This document shows positions 43,886 through 56,467 of a stretch of 64,000 nucleotides of DNA, piece after piece (position 1 is the stretch's first letter; each line of letters opens with the position of its first letter). The stretch is from NCBI GenBank assembly GCA_963556195.1, contig OY744522.1, positions 36,316,983-36,380,982 of the forward strand, given 5' to 3'. The notes under the pieces were generated by a model that was given only the letters and a program-made list of their open reading frames with translations, was not told the origin of the DNA and made no database searches. The position numbers and the translations under genes are program-made. The stretch is from Sepiola atlantica (taxonomy: Eukaryota > Mollusca > Cephalopoda > Sepiida > Sepiolidae).

Positions 43886-44654
43886 AACTCACTTGGACTT
43901 GCTTTAATTATATCAGCCATGGAGCCAGCATACGGCTCAGAACACCATGACAAGGTACGTTGAAGGTGATGGACTAAATCACTTAGCCTGCTATTTTCGT
44001 TTGGTGCAACAGAAGAGCTCCAACCACCAACTTCGAAAAAGTAGTGCACGTTAATTCCAATTTAGAAAAATTAACCGCATCTCTCAGAACTTCCGTAAAA
44101 TATATGATTACCATTGTCTGTGGAATGCAAACATGTAGAATTGGGTCTGTCAACCTCCAGCTGGAGTGGAAAGACGGTTGTGATTGGGTTTCTGGTAATA
44201 GTAGAGAATCTGTTTGAGTTTGAGTTCGACCTCCGAATTGGGATTGACACGATAAAAGCTCTTGGCATAGTATCTATCTCGAAGTCAGGTTAGGGTTAGG
44301 GTCAGGAGAGGTTCAATTTCTGAGTGATCCTGTTTCAGCTTGTGTGGCCGCACCAGCACTCATCATTATTCAATCGGCAAGCAAATGAATGGTCAGAAGT
44401 GGGCATACCAAGCTGACCCCCCCCCCCCAAAAAAAAAACGTGCCACAGTGTGTTTACTGGTGACAACAGTCAGAAGAATGTTTGAGGAAGAGCAATCGAT
44501 CGAGAAGGTTTGGCAAATACAAGTTTAGACTTCCACTCCTAAAGGGTTAGGGTTTCACTGGTGGTTGTCGTTCAGCAGAACAAATCTAAAGTGCGCCTTG
44601 TAATGTAGACGCATACACTGCAGGCGCTAATGTTAGCACCAGCAAACTAGGAGA

Positions 44655-44835
44655 ATGGAAACTGCGAGGATCGAACGTTGCGCTGCTGGATCTCCGATCT
44701 GCTTATCTCAAAATGCGCATCAAAGAGCAGCTCTGGCTCTATCAGACTGTTGTTTACCAAAGCAGACTCTACTGCTTAACAAGAATGTAGATTTGGTCTG
44801 AACGCCCCCCCCCAAGTAATGAGGTTTATTAAGGA
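44655..44835 (+). pseudogene. Reverse transcriptase remnant (Ty3/gypsy-like)
   Basis: NVALLDLRSAYLKMRIKEQL followed by WLYQTVVYQSRLYCLTRM matches the RT palm entry (D-L-x-x-A-Y) and the fingers strand Y-C-L-T-R. A frameshift then leads into FGLNAPP and QVMRFI. The Y-x-D-D box is not readable. Confidence 0.6.
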
Positions 44836-44929
44836 TGCCGATTTATCATAGGACGACTAAAGCAAAAAGGAGATCTACACGTACGTATAAAGTAGGCAAA
44901 AGTCTCGCATCCACAACCAATGTCACTGA

Positions 44930-45400
44930 TCACTTGTCACATTTCAGACTAGACCAAATGATGGAGCCCAGATTATCGTGTTGGATGTTTGGTGAAAGAA
45001 TGATGTTCTGTTTTTGAAACGCGGAAACGAGCTCCTGGGATTCCCAGACACTATTATCAGGAGAGAGGTATTTTCTCGTTGGTCATCTACGAGTGTGCAG
45101 CTGACTGTGAGTAGCGGTCGGTATCATCAAGTGAAGGGCAAGCGCGGTGACAACAGGATGGGGCGACAACCTCGACGATATCATGCTAAGACGTATGATA
45201 AAGGAGACTGTCAACAGATTGAGTCAGGCCGACATATGACAATGAGAATGGTGTGTTGATAGCGAAGATCTTCATGCGCATGTTGACGAAAGTTCTCTGC
45301 CCACGGGTGTTATGCTTGAATTGTACGGGACTGTGATGGAAAATACATGCTGGCTGTAGCCGGAAGCAGACACTGACCCCCTGCTTGTTCACCAATGGTT
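44930..45400 (+). pseudogene. Post-RT / RNase H-like remnant
   Basis: HLSHFRLDQMMEPRLSCWMF, then KRGNELLGFPDTIIRREVFS, then LHAHVDESSLPTGVMLELYG. The last has the D-x-S-x-x-x-x-G pattern of the RNase H start. Stops and shifts separate the pieces. The short frames at 44835-45259 are parts of this. Confidence 0.5.
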
Positions 45401-45593
45401 CACTATGTAGCAAGATAAGAAGCGGATGTATATATAAAAAATAAAATTTCCACATAAGGTTAAAACTAAGTACAGTGGAATTTTCCAATTAGAAGTCGGG
45501 TAACAGCTACGTGTCCCGGCAGTTACGTCACGGGCACAGAAAGCCATTAAACTAATGTGATGAATAAGAGAACTTTCTTGTTCGACTGAACCG

Positions 45594-45595
45594 AC

Positions 45596-45632
<37 letters not shown>

Positions 45633-45634
45633 CT
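45594..45634. repeat. (AG)n microsatellite
   Basis: About 40 bp of AG with one AAAG interruption. The minus-strand LSLS frames around it are artefacts. Confidence 0.9.
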
Positions 45635-46179
45635 GAGACCGAGAGGTGTATTTGGATAGCTGTTGCCGTTCCACATGAGGAAGGGGTGGGTGTTTCATGC
45701 GTATACATATATGCTATAAAGAAAGAATGAAACTCCAAAAAGATTTTAAAATCCCAATTTCATTTTTAGAGGTTTCTTTATTGATAACGTTTATGAATGC
45801 TGATTGTGAAGAAGTAGAAAAGAAGGTGGGAACTTTGGCTGCCACCTCACAACTGCGACTACAGAAATTCGATCAATTCATTTTGCCAACGAATTGGGCG
45901 CACTGTGAAGATTTAAGAACACCTCAACAACATTACAACTAGACATTGATCAGCAAAGACAGGTGAGCACGAAAGCTGCCAGTGAAATGTTCAGCAAAAA
46001 GCCGCTGCAAATCTTTTCACAACTGGTCAGCGAGTACTCATTGATTGTGGCTCATTAGATCAAATCAAAACAAGTCAGATAGGGTCACTAGAGCTTCACG
46101 ACAGTCGTTTAAGACAATGAGGAAGGGTAAAGCATTGTAGATGTATGCCTCTACCAGTGTGGAATGAAGCTGAGTCAAA

Positions 46180-46232
46180 TATGACAAATCTACCCTGGAG
46201 TGAAAACCCAGAGTAGATTTGTCGTATTTTAA
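46180..46232. repeat. Hairpin within the retroelement remnant
   Basis: GACAAATCTACCCTGG and CCAGAGTAGATTTGTC are near-complementary, giving a ~15-bp stem over an ~11-nt loop. Confidence 0.6.
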
Positions 46233-46334
46233 ATGGACAATGTCCTTTGTCACCTTTTGTATGACGAAAAGGGGCATGAAATTAGCAAATTGGTCTAGTT
46301 AGGAGTGTCTGTCCATTAACTCGGCGCTAATTCG

Positions 46335-46430
46335 ATGGCAAAAGGAGAATAACACCCTCAAAGGTTGGGCATGGGTAATGGACATCACCCACTATAAGGG
46401 AGCTCACTACATGACCTTCATCTGACAACT
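46335..46430 (+). pseudogene. Integrase-like remnant
   Basis: A short open stretch encodes WAWVMDITHYKGAHYMTFI. The W-x-x-D-x-T-x-x-x-x-x-x-Y-x-x-x-I/V pattern resembles the first acidic position of a retroelement integrase core. A stop follows. On its own this would be weak; its position after RNase H-like sequence supports it. Confidence 0.45.
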
Positions 46431-46639
46431 CTTCTAACAAGAGGGTTCGATTACCGTGATTGTGTCTCAACTTGATATTGATAAAAATTTTCCCAACTGT
46501 ATTTATCAGGTTTTCATTCTTATGTGTAACGTTGTTTATTTTATTTTTATTTTTTCAAATTTGACAGATTGGTGATGTTGTCTTTTTAGTTGTGCGTGTG
46601 TTTTTCTCGCATCTACGTAACGTCAATACTCACACAAAT

Positions 46640-47000
46640 AATTAATCGAAAAAATATTAATAATATTAAAATTATAAAATATTAAAAATATAAATAAATA
46701 TAAAATAAATAAATATAATAAATAAATAAATAAATATAAAAAATATATAAATAAATAAATATAAAATAAATAAATAAATATAAAAAATATTAAAATATTA
46801 AAAAATATCAATCGAATATTTATTGAAATGAAAAATGCAATATAAAAAATAAATAAATAAATATAAAAAATATCAAAAAATATTAATCGAATATTTATTG
46901 AAATGAAAAATGCAATATAAAAAAAAAATAAATAAATATAAAAAATATTAAAATATTAAAAAATATCAATCGAATATTTATTGAAATGAAAAATGCAATA
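46640..47000. repeat. AT-rich tandem array
   Basis: AATAAATAAATATAAAAAAT blocks, with the phrase TCAATCGAATATTTATTGAA then ATGAAAAATGCAAT recurring three times at about 75-85-bp spacing (46808, 46882, 46966). The 62-codon minus-strand frame is a low-complexity artefact. Confidence 0.85.
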
Positions 47001-47734
47001 GCGTAAACTAAATCGAAATTAAAAAAAATCGAATTTCGAACTTCGTTCATATCCACTCTTCCTCCATACACGCGTGTGTGTATGGAACAATTATCTTCCC
47101 ATTTTCCTATTTTCTACATCTATGATATTATTGTGTCTATGATTCTTTAATGAGATTCTGCTTCCATTGTTGTTATAACAAAAAAGTTCTAATGAGGTGC
47201 AGACATTTGTGATGTACATTTGTTTTTTATTGATTCATCTTATATACAAACCGATTATTCTTTTTTCGTACGCGCATGGTAGACGCTATTGTGCTTATAG
47301 GAAATCCGATCATATATAAATAGCCAAAATGTTCACACACACATATATGAAAGAGAGAAAGAAGTCGATCAGATTCTCGAAGTTAGATCTAAATAGCATG
47401 GCATCTGACAAATCGATATTTGATTCTGATTAGCCAGTCATTTATGTAGATTTTCAGATTTTGTTCTTTGCATAAAAGAAAAATTCAATAGATTTAATCG
47501 ATTACATATTCTATCCCACATGATATTTCATTTATGAGGAGAACATTCTAAATATATAGATATACACCGTAATTTTCATTGGTTAATCAGCTATGTTCAT
47601 TAGCCAATGAAATGGCTGCATTTGTTACTAATACACAAATGGCAAATGGCTGCCAAAATCTGCTTACTTATGAGTAATGCCAAAACACATTTCATTTGAA
47701 CTAATATGTGACAAAATATTTGAAACTTACCTCC
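47001..47734. other. No recognisable gene
   Basis: AT-rich. Contains the short palindrome CCATACACGCGTGTGTGTATGG (47063) and two similar segments around TTTTCATTGG and TAGCCAATGAAA (47573-47611). No ORF of interest. Confidence 0.4.
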
Positions 47735-47737
47735 TCC

Positions 47738-47803
<66 letters not shown>
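47735..47803. repeat. (TTA)n microsatellite
   Basis: About 22 uninterrupted TTA units. Confidence 0.95.
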
Positions 47804-47804
<1 letters not shown>

Positions 47805-48021
47805 CCTTTGAAATGTTACCCCTTCCCATTGCTTCCAGCGTCGCCTCCCCCTCCCCTGACATCCACTTTTACTTTACATTTTTACAAGTGGTAAATGTCA
47901 CTTTAATTCAGTGCTGTAATCGAAATTACTTTTAAAATGTCCTGCTTGCCCTAAAGTATATTACGTCATTTTTTTATCAAACAGGCCTTCTTAACGTAGG
48001 TCGTGATATAGTTATATTAAT

Positions 48022-48027
<6 letters not shown>

Positions 48028-48090
<63 letters not shown>

Positions 48091-48216
48091 TCTCGGAAGT
48101 TTCCTAGCCATTAAAACTATACAATAAAGAAAAAAAAAAGAAAATAGAAAATAAAAAATAAAAATAATAATAAAAAAAACAACATTTTAGTACCAAGTCG
48201 TCCGGTGGAAAATCAC

Positions 48217-48300
<84 letters not shown>
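48028..48300. repeat. Two long (TA)n microsatellites
   Basis: TA runs at 48028-48088 and 48222-48300, separated by an A-rich segment. Confidence 0.95.
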
Positions 48301-48303
<3 letters not shown>

Positions 48304-48703
48304 CCAGGTAAAACATCCCCAGGGTAGTAATCCAAATAATTTCAACCGGGTTTATAAAAAGTGCTCAATATAAAATAAAGCTTTTATATATGATTATTTT
48401 TTATTTACACAGACATATACAAAATCTGCAACACTGGCATGTCGATGTTATCGATTAACAGCTATTATAAACTGAGATCTCATCAGGAAGAGTTAGAATC
48501 AGATCTTAACCTTAGATCATATTTGGAAATAATAAAATGGAGAAAAAAGAAAAGAAATTTAAAATTTTAAAATTTGGAAAGTCACGTGGTTGGGATCGTT
48601 AAGAATCAAAATCTCAAAATCAAAATCAAAATCAAAAAAATATATCAAAATATTAATATAAAATATAAAAGATAATATATAAATAATTATTATCGATTAT
48701 TAT

Positions 48704-48708
48704 TATCG

Positions 48709-48753
<45 letters not shown>

Positions 48754-48758
48754 AATAA
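48704..48758. repeat. (ATT)n microsatellite
   Basis: ATT repeats preceded by TTATTATCGATTATTATTAT. Confidence 0.9.
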
Positions 48759-48912
48759 TATTTACCAATAGCATTACTTGGTATTTCTAGATAATGCCAA
48801 AGCAATCACAAACAAAAGTAATGTATACATTTATGTGCGATGTAATTCTGGTAAAATTTCGAACCTCGCTAAATTCAGCTACGTTGATGAACCGTATGAC
48901 GGCGAAACACAC

Positions 48913-48940
<28 letters not shown>

Positions 48941-48947
<7 letters not shown>

Positions 48948-49110
48948 TTATAAAATACAGAAATTCAATGTAACATCAGTACCGTCGGTTTCAAAGCGGG
49001 AGGTTGATCCCTGAATATGTTTATCAGCTGACGATAATCGGGATCAACCTCCCGCTTTGAAACCGACGGTACTGATGTTACATTGAATTTCTGTATTTTA
49101 TAAATAAATA
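48941..49110. repeat. Perfect palindrome with 70-bp arms
   Basis: Arms 48941-49010 and 49041-49110 are exact reverse complements over all 70 bases by my reading, flanking a 30-nt spacer. Each arm includes CAATGTAACATCAGTACCGT and CAAAGCGGGAGGTTGATCC. A TA microsatellite lies directly to the left. It is not coding. Confidence 0.9.
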
Positions 49111-49195
49111 TTTACGCTCTTAATCCTCCGAAATCTCGGATTTCTTAATTAATCGAGCACTCTGCTGGTTTTTCCTGCCCTACCACACAGTACTT

Positions 49196-49221
49196 ATATA
49201 TATATATATATATATATATAT
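49196..49221. repeat. (TA)n microsatellite
   Basis: Short TA run. Confidence 0.85.
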
Positions 49222-49289
49222 GCATACATACATATTATTGCATGGATCTATGGATTTATCTGAGTGCTCGGAAATGTTGTTTTCTTTCT

Positions 49290-49790
49290 TTAACTGAAAA
49301 TATTTCTATGTATGGGGAAGGGTAAAAATAAATTGAGGGGGGGGATTCTTTTTTTCTTTTTTTTTCTTTTTCATAAAAAATATTAATATGCATGGGTTAA
49401 GATGAAAAAATTTTTTATGGGGGGCGTCAAAAATTTTTTTTTTCTTTTTCTTTTTTAAACTAAAAATATATGTATGGGGAGGGTAAAAAAAATTTGAGGC
49501 GGGGGGGGGGGGGTCAAAAATTTTTTTTTTCTTTTTCATTAAAAATATTTTTATGTATGGGGAGGATGAAACATTTTTTTTCGGGCGGAGGGGGTGGGGT
49601 GTAACATTTTTTTTTTCTTTGTTTGAACTAAAAATATTTCTATGTATGGGGGGGGGGGACGGGTAAAAAATTTGTTGTTTTTCTTTTAAATTAAAAATAT
49701 TTCTAAGTATGGGGGAGGATGAAAAAAAAATTTCTTGGGGGAGCAAAAAAACATTTTTTTTTTCTTTTCTTAACAAAATTTTTTATATTT
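49290..49790. repeat. ~60-bp degenerate G/T-rich tandem repeat
   Basis: Seven or eight units of AAAAATATTTCTATGTATGG, a G-run with GGTAAAAA or GATGAAA, then T-runs with CTTTTTC. Homopolymer lengths vary strongly. The 156-codon minus-strand frame is a lysine/proline artefact of this repeat. Confidence 0.8.
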
Positions 49791-50839
49791 ATGATAGTGA
49801 CAATACATGAATGAACACTATTTTGTTTTTCTGACACGACAGGGGCGTATTAATATGAGTTTTATTGTTGGGTCACTAAGTTTTATTGTTGGGTAACCAC
49901 GTTTTATTGTTGGGTAACTACGTTTTAATGTTGGGTCACCACTTTTTATTGTTAGGTCACTACGTTTTAATGTTGGGTCACCACGTTTTATTGCTGGGTC
50001 ACTACGTTTTAATGTTAGGTCAGCACTTTTTATGGTGGGTCACTACGTTTTATGGTTGGGTAACCACTTTTTATGGTTGGGTCAGTAGGTTTTATGGTTG
50101 GGTCATTACGTTTTATGGTTAAGTCACTTCGTTTTATTGTTGGGTCACCACTTTTTTAGTTGGGTCACCACGTTTTATTGCTGGGTCACTACGTTTTATT
50201 GTTGGATCACTACGATTTATGGCTATGTCACTACATTTTATTGTTGGTTAGCCACTTTTTATTGTTGGGTCACCACTTTTTATTGCTTGGACACAACTTT
50301 TTATTGTTGGGTCACCACTTTTTATGGTTGGTCACTACGTTTTATTGTTGGTTCACTACGTTTTAATGTTGGTCACCACGTTTTATTGCTGTGTCACTAC
50401 GTATTATTGTTGGGTCACCACTTTTTATGGTTGGATTACCACCTTTTATGGTAGGGTCACTACGATTTATGGTTAGGTCACTACGTTTTATTGTTGGGTT
50501 ACTCCGTTTTTATGTTGGGTCACCACGTTTTATTGCTGGGTCACCACGTTTTATTGTTGGGTCACCACTTTATAGTTGGGTCACCACTTTTTTATGACTG
50601 GGTCACTACGTTTTATTGTTGGGTCACTACGTTTTATTGTTGGGTCACTACGTTTTATTGTTGGGTTACCACTTTATTGTTGGGTCACCACTATTTATTG
50701 TTAGGGCACTACGTTTTATTGTTGGGTCACCACTTTTTATGGTTGGTCACCACTTTTTATAGTTAAGTCACAACGTTTTATGGTATGGTCACTACGATTT
50801 ATGGTGAGGTCACTGCGTTTTATTGTTGGGTCCCCACTT

Positions 50840-52293
50840 TTTTTTGTTGGGTCACCACTTTTTATTGTTGGGTCACAACTTTTATTGTTGGGTCACCCCT
50901 TTTTTAAGTGGGTAACCACTTTTTTGGTTGGGTCACCACGTTTTATTGCTCGGTCACCACTTTTTATTGCTTGGTCACTACGATTTATGGTTAGGTCACT
51001 ACGTTTTATTGTTGGGTCACAACTTTTTATTGTTGGGTCAAAATTTTTATGGTTTAATCACTACGATTTATTGTTGGGTCACCACTTTTATTGTTGGGTA
51101 ACCACTTTTTATGGTTGGGTCACTAGGTTTTATGGTTAAGTCACTACGTTTTATTGTTGAGTCAACACTTTTTTGGTTGGGTCACTACGTTTTATTGTTT
51201 GGTCACTACGTTTTATGGTTAGGTCACTACGTTTTATTGTTAGGTCACTACGTTTTATTGTTGAGTCACAACTTTTTATTGTTGGGTAACCACTTTTATT
51301 GTTGGGCCACCACTTTTTATTGTTAGGTCACCACTTTTTTGGTTGGGTCACCACGTTTTATTGCTGGGTCACACCTTTTTATTGCTGGATAACTACGTTT
51401 TATTGTTGGGTCACAACTTTTTATGGTTAGGTCACTACGTTTTATTGTTGGGTCACTACGATTTGTGGTTAGGTCACTACGTTTTATTGTTGGGTCACCA
51501 CTTTTTATGGTTGGGTTACTACGATTAATGGTTAGCTCACTACCATTTATTGTTGGGTCACCACTTTTTATTGTTGGGTCACCACTTTTTATTGTTGGGT
51601 CACAACTTTTATTGTTGGGTCACCCCTTTTTTAAGTGGGTAACCACTTTTTTGGTTGGGTCACCACGTTTTATTGCTCGGTCGCCACTTTTTATTGCTTG
51701 GTCACTACGATTTATGGTTAGGTCACTACGTTTTATTGTTGGGTCACAACTTTTTATTGTTGGGTCAAAATTTTTATGGTTTAATCACTACGATTTATTG
51801 TTATGTCACCACTTTTATTGTTGGGTAACCACTTTTTATGGTTGGGTCACTAGGTTTTATGGTTAAGTCACTACGTTTTATTGTTGAGTCAACACTTTTT
51901 TGGTTGGGTCACTACGTTTTATTGTTTGGTCACTACGTTTTATGGTTAGGTCACTACGTTTTATTGTTAGGTCACTACGTTTTATTGTTGAGTCACAACT
52001 TTTTATTGTTGGGTAACCACTTTTATTGTTGGGCCACCACTTTTTATTGTTAGGTCACCACTTTTTTGGTTGGGTCACCACGTTTTATTGCTGGGTCACA
52101 CCTTTTTATTGCTGGATCACTACGTTTTATTGTTGGGTCACAACTTTTTATGGTTAGGTCACTACGTTTTATTGTTGGGTCACTACGATTTGTGGTTAGG
52201 TCACTACGTTTTATTGTTGGGTCAACACTTTTTATGGTTGGGTTACTACGATTAATGGTTAGCTCACTACGTTTTATTGTTGGGTCACCACTT
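50840..52293. repeat. 727-bp higher-order duplication inside the minisatellite
   Basis: About 50840-51566 and 51567-52293 are almost identical (offset 727 bp; for example GGTCACCCCTTTTTTAAGTG at 50891 and 51618). Only a few substitutions are visible. 727 is not a multiple of 21, so the copies contain the same unit-length irregularities. Confidence 0.85.
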
Positions 52294-53764
52294 TTTATTG
52301 TTGGGTCACCACTTTTTATTGTTGGGTCACTACGTTTTATGGTTGGGTCATAACGTTTATAGTTAAGCCACTACGTTTTATTGCTGGGTCACCACTTTTT
52401 ATTATTGGGTAACCACTTTTATTGTTGGGTCACCACTTTTTATTGTTGGGTCACCACTTTTTTGGTAGGTTCACCATTTTTATTGTTGGGTCACTACGTT
52501 TTATGGTTGGGTCATAACGTTTATTTTTAAGTCACTACGTTTTATTGCTGGGTCACCACTTTTTATTATTAGGTAACAACTTTTATTGTTCGGGCACCAC
52601 TTTTTATTGTTGGGTCACCACTTTTTTGGTTGGGTCACCACGTTTTATTGCTGGGTCACCACTTTTTATTGCTGGGTCACTACGTTTTATTGTTGGGTCC
52701 CCACTTTTTATGGTGGGGTAACTACGTTTTATGGTTGGGTCACTACGATTTATGGTTAGGCCACTACGTTTTATTGTTGGGTCACCACGTTTTATTGCTG
52801 GGTCACCACTTTTTATGGTTGGGTCACCATTTTTTAATGTTGGTCCCTACGTTTTATTTTTTGTCCACCACTTTTTATTGTTGGGTCACCACTTTTATTG
52901 TTGGGTCACTACTTTTTATTGTTGGGTCACCACATTTTTGGTTTGGTCACCACGTTTTATTGTTGGGTCACCATATTTTATTGCTGGGTCACCACTTTTA
53001 TTGATGGGTCACCACTTTTTATGGTTGGGTCACTACGTTTTATGGTTTGGTCAGTACGTTTGGTGACCGCACCATATGTGGACACTACATTTTATTGTTG
53101 GGTCACCACTTTTTTGGTTGGGTCACAACGTTTTATTGCTGGGTCACTACGTTTTATTGTTGGGTCACCACTTTTTTGGTTGGGTCACCACGTTTTTATG
53201 CTGGGTCACCACTTTTTATTGCTATGGAACTACGTTTTATTGTTGGGTCACCACTTTTTATTGTTGGGTCACCACTTTTTTGGTTGGGTCACCACTTTTA
53301 TTGTTGGGTCACTACGTTTTATTGTTGGGTCACCTATTTTTTGGTTGGGTCACCACGTTTTATTGCTGGGTCACAACTATTTATTGATGTATCACTACTT
53401 TTATTGTTGGGTCACTACTTTTTATGGTTAGGTCACTACGTTTTATGGTTTGGTCACTACGTTTTATTGTTGGGTCACCACTTTTTATGGTTGGGTCACT
53501 GCGATTTAAGGTTAGGTCACTACGTTTTATGGTTTGGTCACTACGTTTTATTGTTGGGTCACCACTTTTTATTGTTGGGTCACCACTTCTGGTTGGGTCA
53601 CTACGTTTTATTGCTGGGTCACCACTTTTTATGGTTTAGTCACTACGTTTTATGTTTGGGTCACCACTTTTTATGGTTGGGTCACTAAGTTTTATTGTTG
53701 GGTCACCACTTTTTATGGTTGGGTCACTACGTTTTATTGTTGGGTCACCACTTTTTATGGTTGG

Positions 53765-56467
53765 GTTACTACGTTTTATGGTTGGGGCACTACGTTTTAT
53801 TGTTGGGTCACCACATTTTTGGTTGGGTCACCACGTTTTATTGTTGGGTCACCACTTTTTATTGCTGGGTCACCACTTTTATTGTTGGGTCACCACTTTT
53901 TATGGTTGGTCACTACGTTTTATGGTTTGGTCAGTACGTTTGGTGACCACACCATATGTGGTCACTACGTTTTATTGTTGGGTCACCACTTTTTATTGTT
54001 GGGTCACCACTTTTTTGGTTGGGTCACAACGTTTTATTGCTGGGTCACTACGTTTTATTGTTGAATCACCACTTTTTTGGTTGGGTCACCACGTTTTTAT
54101 GCTGGGTCACCACTTTTTATTACTAGGTCACTACGTTTTATTGTTGGGTCACCACTTTTTATTGTTGGGTCACCACGTTTTATTGCTAGGTCACCACTTT
54201 TTATGCTTGGGTGACCACTTTTTATTGTTGGGTCACCACTTTTATTGTTTGGTCACTACGTTTTATTGTTGGGTCACCACTTTTTTGGGTGGGTCACCAC
54301 GTTTTATTGCTGGGTCACAGCACTTTTTATTGCTGGGACAGCACTTTTTATTGTTAGGTCAGTACGTTTTCTGGTTTGGTCAGTACGTTTTATGGTTTGG
54401 TCACTACGTTTTATTGCTGGGTCACCACTTTTTATTGTTGGGTCACTACGTTTTATGGTTTGGTCACTACGTTTTATTGTTGGGTCACCACTTTTTATTG
54501 TTGGGTCACCACTTTCTGGTTGGGTCACTACGTTTTATTGCAGGGTCACCACTTTTTATGGTTGGTCACTACGTTTTATGGTTGAGTCACTACGTCTTAT
54601 TGTTGGGTCACCACTTTTTATGGTTGGGTCACTACGTTTTATGGTAGGGTCACTACGTTTTACTGTTAGGTCACCACTTTTTATGGTTGGGTCACTACGT
54701 TTTATGGTTGGGGCACTACGTTTTATTGTTGGGTGACCACTTTTATTGTTGGTTCACCACTTTTTATTGTTGGGTCACCACTTTTATTGGTGGGTCACTA
54801 CTTTTTATTGTTGGGGCACCACATTTTTGGTTGGGTCACCACGTTTTATTGCTGGGTCACCACTTTTATTGGTGGGTCACTACGTTTTATGGTTTGGTCA
54901 GTACGTTTGGTGACCACACCATATGTGGTCACTACGTTTTATTGTGTGGTCGCCACTTTTTATTGTTGGGTCACCACTTCTGGTTGGGTCACTACGTTTT
55001 ATTGCTGGGTCACCACTTTTTATGGTTTAGTCACTACGTTTTATTGTTGGGTCACCACTTTTTATTGTTGGGTCACTAAGTTTTATTGTTGGGTCACCAC
55101 TTTTTATGGTTAGGTCACTACGTTTTATGGTTGGGGCACTACGTTTTATTGTTGGGTCACCACATTTTTGGTTGGGTCACCACGTTTTATTGTTGGGTCA
55201 CTACTTTTTATTGCTGGGTCACCACTTTTATTGTTGGGTCACCACTTTTTATTGTTGGGTCACTACGTTTTATGGTTTGGTCAGTACGTTTGGTGACCAC
55301 ACCATATGTGGTCACTACGTTTTATTGTTGGGTCACCACTTTTTATTGTTGGGTCACCACTTTTTTGGTTGGGTCACAACGTTTTATTGCTGGGTCACTA
55401 CGTTTTATTGTTGAATCACCACTTTTTTGGTTGGGTCACCACGTTTTTATGCTGGGTCACCACTTTTTATTACTAGGTTACGACGTTTTATTGTTGGGTC
55501 ACCACTTTTTATTGTTGGGTCACCACGTTTTATTGCTGGGTCACGACTTTTTATGGTTGGGTCACCACGTTTTATGGTTGGGTCACTACGTTTTATGGTT
55601 GGGGCACTACGTTTTATTGTTGGGTCACCACATTTTTGGTTGGGTCACCACGTTTTATTGTTGGGTCACCACTTTTTATTGCTGGGTCACCACTTTTATT
55701 GTTGGGTCACCACTTTTTATGGTTGGTCACTACGTTTTATGGTTTGGTCAGTACGTTTGGTGACAACACCATATGTGGTCACTACGTTTTATTGTTGGGT
55801 CACCACTTTTTATTGTTGGGTCACCACTTTTTTGGTTGGGTCACAACGTTTTATTGCTGGGTCACTACGTTTTATTGTTGAATCACCACTTTTTTGGTTG
55901 GGTCACCACGTTTTTATGCTGGGTCACCACTTTTTATTACAAGGTCACTACGTTTTATTGTTGGGTCACCACTTTTTATTGTTGGGTCACCACGTTTTAT
56001 TGCTAGGTCACCACTTTTTATGCTTGGGTGACCACTTTTTATTGTTGGGTCACCACTTTTATTGTTTGGTCACTACGTTTTATTGTTGGGTCACCACTTT
56101 TTTGGGTGGGTCACCACGTTTTATTGCTGAGTCACGACACTTTTTATTGCTGGGACAGCACTTTTTATTGTTAGGTCAGTACGTTTTCTGGTTTGGTCAG
56201 TACGTTTTATGGTTTGGTCACTACGTTTTATTGCTGGGTCACCACTTTTTATTGTTGGGTCACTACGTTTTATGGTTTGGTCACTACGTTTTATTGTTGG
56301 GTCACCACTTTTTATTGTTGGGTCACCACTTTCTGGTTGGGTCACTACGTTTTATTGCAGGGTCACCACTTTTTATGGTTGGTCACTACGTTTTATGGTT
56401 GAGTCACTACGTCTTATTGTTGGGTCACCACTTTTTATGGTTGGGTCACTACGTTTTATAGTTGGGT
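53765..56467. repeat. 1817-bp and 464-bp higher-order duplications inside the minisatellite
   Basis: 53765-54650 matches 55582-56467 at an offset of 1817 bp. 55100-55560 matches 55564-56024 at 464 bp. All copies carry an unusual unit with GTGACCACACCATATGTGGT, a 9-bp-arm hairpin. It occurs at 53062 (variant), 53942, 54909, 55292 and 55759. Confidence 0.8.

Larger units (their letters stand above)
43455..46475 (+). mobile_element. Decayed Ty3/gypsy-like retroelement
   Basis: Domain remnants appear in the expected order on one strand. They are a gag-like segment (43455-43885), an RT segment (44655-44830), post-RT and RNase H-like segments (44930-45400) and an integrase-like segment (46335-46430). 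Each is broken by frameshifts or stops. Long terminal repeats were not found. Flanking and intervening pieces include an (AG)n microsatellite and unrelated sequence, so parts are deleted or replaced. Confidence 0.6.

Noticed and set aside
44284..44306. Telomere-type GGTTAGGGTTAGGG
   Set aside because: Only about two and a half units, inside a retroelement remnant; too short to indicate a telomere.
49306..49776. 156-codon minus-strand ORF rich in K, P and F
   Set aside because: It is the translation of a G/T-rich degenerate tandem repeat.
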